NCBI GenBank assembly: GCA_948567375.1
Contig: OX419762.1
Coordinates: 4,842,001-4,906,000 of the forward strand
Source: Lunularia cruciata
Lineage: Eukaryota; Streptophyta; Marchantiopsida; Lunulariales; Lunulariaceae
DNA: 64,000 nt
Reading direction: 5' to 3'
Shown here in pieces: positions 57,440 through 64,000 of the stretch. The position numbers were made by a program, and so were the translations under genes. Numbering within the stretch: the first letter of the stretch is position 1; each line of letters starts with the position of its first letter. The notes under the pieces were generated by a model. It was given only the letters and a program-made list of their open reading frames with translations, searched no databases and was not told the origin of the DNA.

Positions 57440-58467
57440 TAGGAGATTTCAAGCCGCCTACTGGGAGCTTGATTAGTTCCAATGGGATTGAAGGCTCCAC
57501 CTATGCAAGTTTGCTTCACTTGCAAGGTGCGATATCTAATCAGGGTTGTAGGATTTTGGTTGATTCAGGAAGTTCAGAGAATTGCATGTCTATGCGAGTA
57601 GCAAAGGAATTGGGTATTCCTATCAAGCTAGTGTTTGGGAGTAGTTTGATGATGGCGGATGGTAGAAAAGGTTCTGCATTCCACACCTCGCATCCTGTTA
57701 CCTTCAAGATTGGGAAGGAATATTTGGAGTGTATGAGGTTTGTAGTGGCACCTCTACACTATGATATCATTATGGGTCTACCTTGGCTTGAACGTCATAA
57801 GGTTCAATTTGATTGGACCCGACGACAAATTCAAGTAAAACACCAAGGTAGAAATTTCCGATTAGGTTGTTTGGCACCTCTGAGTATGACGCCTAAGAAT
57901 AGTCAATCCCAAGATGGGAAGTTTATCGAGAAGGTAGCCATAGAGCAAATCTGGAAGGGAGATGAGTCCCAAGATGAGAAGTTTGCCAAGAAGGCAACCA
58001 TGGAGCAAGCTTGGAAGAGAGATGAGTCCTTGGAAGGGAAGTTTGTTAATGAAGCGGCCATAGAGCAAGCTTTAGAGGTAGATAAGTCTGTATTCATGGT
58101 GTGGATCAAGCTGATTGCACAAGAACAATCTGAGGAGGACCAAGAGCCTTAACAAGCAATGGTTGATCAGATAGTTCAGGAGTTTGCAGATGTGTTTTTG
58201 GATGATCTGCCAAAGGGATTACCCTCTGATCAAGGTATGCCCTTCAAGATCAAGTTATTGCTAGGGAGTACTCCAATGAGTAGACCAATCTATCGGCTCT
58301 CACCAAAGAAGTTGGAGGAGTTGCAAACAACACTTACAGAGTTGTGGGAGAAGGATTTCATACAACATAGTACCTCTCCTTGGGGAGCACCAATACTATT
58401 TGTTCAAAGAAGGATGGAAGACTTCGTTTCTATATTGATTACCGTGGACTCAATAAGCAAACCGTGA
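57440..58467 (+). pseudogene. Element D protease and start of RT
   Basis: Frame to 58152 has the intact retropepsin motif [20 protein letters not shown] and IMGLPWL, then the repeated QDGKF-type linker and TAA 58150. 58159-58467 continues the linker and RT fingers until a 1-base loss near 58405 (TTGTTCAAAG versus TTGTTCCAAAG in A and E) shifts the frame. Confidence 0.88.
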
Positions 58468-59560
58468 AGAATGCATATCCCTTGCCTCGGATCGATGACC
58501 TGCTTGATCAACTAAGTGGAGCACGCTACTTTTCCAAGCTGGATATTCATAGCGGCTATTGGCAAATTCCTATTGAAGGAGAGGACATGCAAAAGACTAC
58601 CTTTCGCACAAGGTATGGACATTTTGAGTGGAGAGTTCTACCTTTCAGACTCACTAATGCTCTAGCAGACTTCATGGATCAGATGCATCAGGTGTTGGAT
58701 GGACTATTGGATCGGTCTGTGGTGCTGTTCTTAGATGATATCTTAATCTATAGTAGGACAAAGGCAAAACACATGAATCATGTGCAAGAAGTTCTAAGAT
58801 GACTACGACAATGGAAATTTTACTACAAGAAGTCAAATGTGCTTTTTGGCAGAAGGAGGTTACCTTCTTGGGTCATAAGATCTCATCAGAGGGGACCAAG
58901 ATGGAAGAAGAGAAGATCAAGGCCATTACTGATTGGCCTACCCCGAAGGAAAGCTACAGAGCTACGATCATTCAATGGATTGGCCAGTTTTTACCAACGG
59001 TTCATCCACTATTATGCTCACGTGACTGCACCATTGATTGACCTCTTGGGAAAGAACTTGAGCTTCCAATGGACCACCAAGCATGAAGAAGCATTCCAGA
59101 AGTTAAAGCATATGGTGTCTTCAAGACCCATTCTTCAACCATATGATCCTCAACTACCTTGTGTGGTTGATTTGATGCTTCTAACTTTGCAATTGGAGCT
59201 GTGTTGCAACAAGAATTTTGAGATGGACTACATCCTATTGCCTTTGTGTCTTGCCAACTAAATACAGCTGAAAGAAATTACTCTGCTTGAGATTAGGAAC
59301 AACTTGCAATGGTATATGCCACCAAGGTATGGAGGCATTATCTCTTGGGGAAACAAGTGATCATACAAACTGATCACAAGCCATTATTGCAGACCTTACA
59401 CTTGGAGCACATGAAGAGTTGGCATCATCGATGGGAAGAGCAACTCCAATTGTTTGACATCAAACTTGAGTACAAACCAGGTTGGTTCCATGTCATCCCT
59501 GATGCTCTATCACAACGACTTGATTTGAAGGCTCTTCCTCTCATCACGGCGGTAATTACA
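58380..59560 (+). pseudogene. Element D reverse transcriptase and RNase H
   Basis: 58380-58802 has [26 protein letters not shown] and the catalytic [12 protein letters not shown] at 58800 follows, then shifted pieces 58839-59261 and an RNase H part (TDHKPLLQT within 59309-59420, DALSQR where A has DALSRR). A base lost near 59171 disrupts the VVDFDAS motif. Confidence 0.88.
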
Positions 59561-60480
59561 ACGGTGTCCATTGACTCTAAGGTCCATAATGAGTTTCAAT
59601 CAGCTCTACAACAAGATCTCTTCTTCCAAATGGTACATGGTCTTCTGACAGCATGCGACAAGGAATACAACACCTTCTCCTTCAAGGAAGGCCTTTTATT
59701 CCATGCAGACCAGATCTATGTTCCAGCCAAAGGTGATCTTCAACTTGTATGCCTTCAAGAAGCCCATGATTTACCAATAGCTGGTCACATGGGAGTGGAC
59801 AAGACCTTGGGTACCCTCCAACGCCAATGGTGGTGGCCCAACATGACACAAGATGTTCAAGACTTTGTCCAATCATGTGAGAGTTGCCAATGTAACAAGG
59901 CCAACAACCAGAAGCCAAGTGGACTGCTTCAACCACTTGCCATTCCATCCGCTTGCTGGGAGTATGTGAGCTTGGATCTCATCACATCCTTGCCAAAGAC
60001 AAAACAAGGACACACCCTAATCGTGGTGTTTGTGGATAAGCTTAGTAAGCAAATCCACTTGGCACCAACCTGTGATACCGTGGATGCTCCAACCTTAGCA
60101 CAAATCTTCTTCGACAATGTCTTCAAGCATCATGGGATGCCATGTGTACTCATCTCCAACCGTGATCCTTGATTTACCGAGAAGTTTTGGCAAGCACTCT
60201 TCCAGATACTCGATACCAAGCTTGCTTTGTCCATGGCTCATCATCCTCAAACTGATGGGCAAACCAAACGCGCAAATCATACATTGGAGGATATGTAGCG
60301 GGCCTTTGTCAATGTCCACCATACCAACTAGGATGAATGTCTTGCACCTGTAGAATTTGCCTACAATAATTCCAAATAAGCAAGCACCGGATTTTCTCCC
60401 TTCTTTCTCAATTTTGGCCAAGATCCGCTTGTTCCAGATTCTCTTCTTGCTTCCCCTCCCTCATAGGTTCCTCATACTTC
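59561..60480 (+). pseudogene. Element D integrase, truncated
   Basis: The frame open from 59309 reaches TGA 60170. The zinc region is complete (GHMGVDKTLGTLQRQWWWPN, CESCQCNKA). In the DDE core, LDLITSLPK is present, but LISNRDP has Asn where A has the catalytic Asp, and the third motif reads QTKRANHT instead of QTEHANHT. Sequence ends at 60481 at the LTR of E. Confidence 0.88.
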
Positions 60481-60481
60481 C

Positions 60482-60904
60482 TGTAACAATATGGAGTTTA
60501 GTGACGAAGTTAGTCGGGCTTACAAAGTAGAGAATAAGACAAAATAGCCTAGAATATTCTAGAAGCATCTAAGAAGCTTCTTAGGAAACTTCCCAACTAG
60601 TTAACTTGCGCCCTAAGCAGGTAGCTTCTAGAAGGAAGCTTCTAGAAGCTTCTAACTAGCTTAGCTTGCACGCCAAGTAGGCGGCTTCTAGAAGGAAGCT
60701 TCTTGAGAAGCTTCCTAGTTAACTTGGCTTGCACTCCAAGAAAGCGGCTCAAGGAAACTTCTTGAGAAGCTTCAAGGGTCTTGTATACTACCTATAAATA
60801 CCAAGGCCGAAGCTCATGCTAGGCATTCGGAGTTTTCCCTCATTCAAGTGTCCCAATGTGAGCTTCCATTCTCCTATTTCTCTCCTCGGTTTTGGTCTTT
60901 TACA
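60482..60904 (+). repeat. 5' LTR of element E
   Basis: 423 bp, TGTAACAATATGG to TTTTACA. Directly abuts the truncated integrase of D. Contains GAAGCTTCTAGAAGCTTC at 60635-60652 and TATAAATA at 60793-60800. It could also be read as a shared LTR of a D-E tandem. Confidence 0.93.
60635..60652 (+). promoter_or_regulatory. Perfect four-module heat-shock-element-like site
   Basis: GAAgcTTCtaGAAgcTTC, four strictly alternating 5-bp modules. Preceded by another TTCtaGAA (60626-60633) one base out of phase. About 140 bp upstream of the TATA box. The same site is at 46029 and 55996. Confidence 0.55.
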
Positions 60905-60905
60905 T

Positions 60906-60917
60906 TGGTATCAGAGC
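60906..60917 (+). promoter_or_regulatory. Primer binding site of element E
   Basis: TGGTATCAGAGC one base after the LTR, initiator Met tRNA type. Confidence 0.95.
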
Positions 60918-61174
60918 AGGAATGGGATGGATGGAATTTATGGACCACCAAATCCACTTCCGCCAAACCATTGGGACTTTCGTGTCCAGTATTACCAAAG
61001 CATCGTTTCACACAATTCATCACCTCACGCTTTGGGCAGGATTTTCTACATATGATCACCGTGTAAGAGGAACCCTTGATACTTCCAGTTGTAACTTATG
61101 GAAAACGGTGGACGTGTTGTATCTACGTGTTAATCAACTAGATAAATTGCAGGTAGTGGAATAGAGTAGTAGCG
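60918..61174 (+). other. Leader of element E
   Basis: Untranslated leader between primer site and gag. About 50 bp shorter than in A, which carries an extra segment around 41085-41180. Overlapping short frames are not conserved as proteins. Confidence 0.6.
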
Positions 61175-62074
61175 ATGGTGGCAATACCAGATGTTATCCT
61201 TGCAATGCAACAACAAATCGAGCATCTTACTCGATTGTTGGATGAACGAGACCAGCAACGACGAGAACAGATAGACAGAGCGCCAGCTCGAGATGGAGAA
61301 GATCACATTCGATTTCCGAAACCCAAGGTGTTTGAAGGCAAGAATCTTCCAGGCATAGTGGAGAATTTTGTGTTTGACTGTGAACGTTACTTTGAAGCCA
61401 CCAATCTTCAAGACGAGCGGAAACAAATTCTCTTGGCTTCTAGCCAATTGGATGGAGTGGCAAAACTTTGGTGGCGATTCTGAGTAGAAAGAGCTCAACG
61501 ACAAATTGTTACACCAATTTTTACATGGGCAGAATTCAAGGATGCAATACTTGGTCGATTTCAGACTATAAATGCCACCCGAGCTGCACGAGATAAATTG
61601 GCAGAGTTGAGGCAGATTGGCTCAGTGAGAAGCTACATCACACAATTTCAGAATATCATCATGCAAATTCCAGATATCCAAGAAGGTGAAGTTCTGGATC
61701 GATTTGTGCAAGGATTGAAGTCACGAACCAGATTGGAGGTGACCATGCGAGAGCCACAGAATGTAGAAGAAGCCATGCAATTGGCTGAGCGTTTTGATTC
61801 CTTAGTTGCGACAACTTGGTCTCAACCTCGACCTACACAAAACCCATCAGTACCACGAGTGGAAGAACCGGTACCAATGGAGATTGATGCTATCCAACGA
61901 AGACCACTTGGCACAGCAGATAGAGAAAGATTACGACAAAATGGAGGTTGTTTTTATTGTCGCCAGGTGGGGCATCGCATTGCTGAATGTCCACTCAAGA
62001 ATGGACGACCTCGACAAGTTACCCAAGTGGAGGTTGTGGAGCGAAATGATCAGGGAAACGAGGAATCCAAATAG
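61175..62074 (+). pseudogene. Element E gag (one premature stop)
   Basis: 300 codons from ATG 61175 to TAG 62072, with one TGA at 61481 (CGA in A). Coiled-coil N-terminus (QQIEHLTRLLDERDQQRREQ), capsid-like region (FEGKNLPGIVENFVFDCERY, AKLWW, FKDAILGRFQ, QIGSVRSYITQF), then a clean zinc knuckle C-F-Y-C-x4-H-x4-C near 61951-61992. Gag forms the particle and binds element RNA. Its tail overlaps pol by 22 nt. A copy with that TGA would make a truncated gag of about 102 residues. Confidence 0.9.
62053..62059 (+). promoter_or_regulatory. Putative -1 frameshift site GGGAAAC in element E
   Basis: Gag frame xxG GGA AAC with gag stop 13 nt later. Slipping one base back enters the pol frame, which is closed by TGA at 62047 just upstream and open afterwards. 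A 7-bp complementary pair (TCGAGCC 62081-62087, GGCTCGA 62125-62131) lies downstream and could form a stimulating stem, though 21 nt is a long spacer. Confidence 0.6.
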
Positions 62075-64000
62075 GAGATTTCGAGCCGCCTACTGGGAGC
62101 TTGATTAGTTCTAATGGGATTGAAGGCTCGACCTATGCAAGTTTGCTTCACTTGCAAGGTATGATATCTAATCGGGGTTGTAGAATTTTGGTTGATTCTA
62201 GAAGTTCAGAGAATTGCATGTCTATGCAAGTAGCAAAGGAATTGGGTATTCCTATCAAGCCAGTGATTGGAAGTAGTTTGATGATGGCGGATGGTAGAAA
62301 GGGTTCTGCATTCCACACCTTGCATCCTGTTACCTTCAAGATTGGGAAGGAGTATTTGGAGTGTATGAGGTTTGTAGTGGCACCTCTACACTATGATATC
62401 ATTCTGGGTCTACCTTGGCTTGAATGTCATAAGGTTCAATTTGATTGGACGCGACACCAAATTCAAGTACAACACCAAGGTAGGAATTTCCGATTAGGTT
62501 GTTTGGCACCTCTGAGTATGACACCTAAGAATAGTCAGTCCCAAGATGGGAAGTTTGTCGAGAAGGTAGCCATAGAGCAAATCTGGAAGGGAGATGAGTC
62601 CCAAGATGGGAAGTTTGCCAAGAAGGCAACCATGGAGCAAGCTCGGAAGAGAGATGAGTCCCTAGAAGGGAAGTTTGTTAATGAAGCAGCCATAGAGCAA
62701 GCTTTAGAGGAAGATAAGTCTGTATTCACAGTGTGGATCAAGCCGATTGCACAAGAACAATCTGAGGAGGGCCAAGTGCCGCATCAAGCAACGGTTGATC
62801 GGATAGTTCAAGAGTTTGCAGATGTGTTTCCGGATGATCTGCCAAAGGGATTACCCTCTGATCGAGGTATGCCCTTCAAGATCGAGTTATTGCCAGGGAG
62901 TACTCCAGTGAGTAGACCAATCTATCGGCTCTCACAAAAGGAGTTGGAGGAGTTGCGAACAACACTTACAGAGTTGTTGGAGAAGGATTTCATACGACAT
63001 AGTACCTCTCCTTGGGGAGCACCAGTACTATTTGTTCCAAAGAAGGATGGAGGACTTCGTTTCTGTATTGATTACCGTGGGCTCAATAAGCAAACCGTGA
63101 AGAATGCATATTCCTTGCCTCGGATCGATGACTTGCTTGATCAATTAAGTGGAGCACGATACTTTTCCAAGCTAGATCTTCGTAGCGGCTATTGGCAAAT
63201 TCCTATTGAAGGAGAGGACGTGAAAAAGACTGCCTTTCGTACAAGGTATGGACATTTTGAGTGGAGAGTTCTACCTTTCGGACTCACTAATGCTCTAGCA
63301 GTCTTCATGGATCAGATGCATCAGGTGTTGGATGGACTATTGGATCAGTCCGTGGTAGTGTTCATAGATGATATCTTAATCTATAGTAGGACAGAGGTAG
63401 AACACAAGAATCATGTGTGAGAAGTCCTAAGACAACTACGACAGTGGAAATTTTACTCCAAGAAGTCAAAGTGTGCTTTTTGGCAGAAGGAGGTTACCTT
63501 CTTGGGTCATAAGATCTCATCAGAGGAGATCAAGATGGAAGAAGAGAAGATCAAGGCCATTACTGATTTGCCTACCCCGAAGGATGCTACCCAAGTACGA
63601 GCATTCAATGGATTGGCCAGTTTTTACCGACGGTTCATCCACTATTATGTTCACGTGGCTGCACCATTGACTGACCTCTTGGGAAAGAACTCGAGCTTCC
63701 AATGGACCACCAAGCATGAAGAAGCATTCCAGAAGTTAAAGCATATGGTGTCTTCAAGACCCATTCTTCAACCATATGATCCTCAACTACCTTGTGTGGT
63801 TGATTTTGATGCTTCTAACTTTGCAATTGGAGCTGTGTTGCAACAAGAATTTCCAGATGGACTACATCCTATTGCCTTTGTGTCTCGCCGACTAAATACA
63901 GCTGAAAGAAATTACTCTGCTCAAGATCGGGAACAACTTGCAATGGTATATGCCACCAAGGTATGGAGGCATTATCTCTTGGAGAAACAAGTGATCATGC
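62060..64000 (+). pseudogene. Element E pol: protease, RT and RNase H (partial, one stop)
   Basis: One frame runs from the overlap to the window end except TGA 63418-63420, where D has CAA. Protease: [11 protein letters not shown] (Gly of D-S-G replaced by Arg), [17 protein letters not shown]. Linker with three QDGKF/EGKF units (62540-62720). [57 protein letters not shown], catalytic FIDDILIYS. Then FLGHKIS and FNGLASFYRRF, and the RNase H start VVDFDASNFAIGAVL and AERNYSAQDREQLA. It would replicate the element RNA into DNA. The protease change and stop suggest this copy is inactive. Confidence 0.9.

Larger units (their letters stand above)
55844..60481 (+). mobile_element. Element D: Ty3/Gypsy chromovirus of the A/E family, truncated in integrase
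   Basis: 5' LTR 55844-56265, primer site 56267-56278, gag, protease, RT, RNase H and integrase up to 60481, where the LTR of element E begins. About 580 bp that element A has after this point (integrase C-terminus, chromodomain) are absent. They may lie beyond E if E is a nested insertion. The most decayed of the three family members. Confidence 0.9.
60482..64000 (+). mobile_element. Element E: nearly intact Ty3/Gypsy chromovirus, cut by window end
   Basis: LTR 60482-60904, primer site 60906-60917, gag 61175-62074 with a single stop, pol from 62053 in the -1 frame with a single TGA (63418-63420) up to the last base. Best preserved member of the A/D/E family. The 3' part (end of RNase H, integrase, chromodomain, 3' LTR) is outside. 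Confidence 0.92.

Noticed and set aside
57862-58109. Ser/Phe-rich minus-strand frames, also at 42714-42920 and 62535-62741
   Set aside because: Antisense shadows of the triplicated protease-RT linker on the plus strand.

Overview
This looks like nuclear DNA from a land plant. It holds decaying Ty3/Gypsy LTR retrotransposons, several with chromodomain integrases (chromoviruses) and initiator-Met tRNA primer sites. In the middle is one small gene family whose sequence I associate from memory with a conserved uncharacterised plant protein family. There are no bacterial operons, no organellar genes, no convincing tRNA or rRNA gene and no CRISPR array. A moss or other seed-free plant is a guess only.

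Layout. 1-2085: 5' end of a minus-strand LTR element (element C) with a rearranged LTR. 2.1-18.2 kb: old decayed repeats. These include an inverted pair (2.6-4.3 and 4.8-7.2 kb) of an unknown family coding for a Lys/Glu-rich, coiled-coil-like protein, a five-unit diverged tandem array of about 270 bp (11.5-12.8 kb), smaller tandem duplications and two strong hairpins. 18.2-34.9 kb: an island of different base composition, bordered by very AT-rich blocks, with four paralogous genes of one small basic-to-acidic protein family at 20.7 (+), 25.0 (+), 28.5 (-) and 29.2 kb (+). The third is frameshifted. The rest of the island shows no recognisable gene but several local duplications. 34.9-37.1 kb: AT-rich and unassigned.

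37.1-48.2 kb: a minus-strand chromovirus (element B) with a perfect 5-bp target duplication. It is split by a plus-strand chromovirus (element A, 40.6-46.3 kb), also with a perfect target duplication. 48.2-50.2 kb: third copy of the coiled-coil family. 50.2-55.1 kb: a very decayed plus-strand Gypsy element (F) with a tRNA-Asp-type primer site of the Athila/Tat kind. 55.8-60.5 kb: element D, same family as A, cut off inside integrase at the exact start of the LTR of element E (60.5 kb to the window end). E is the best preserved copy.

Main points. (i) The four-gene array falls into two alternating subtypes, suggesting duplication of a two-gene unit. (ii) LTRs of the A/D/E family carry arrays matching the heat-shock element consensus upstream of a clean TATA box. 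(iii) Gag and pol of this family overlap in the -1 phase, with the slippery heptamer GGGAAAC inside the short overlap, conserved in three copies. (iv) Many of the stop codons in these elements trace to CpG decay of CGA codons, with the reciprocal CAA seen in sister copies. Alignments were done by eye, so divergence statements are qualitative.
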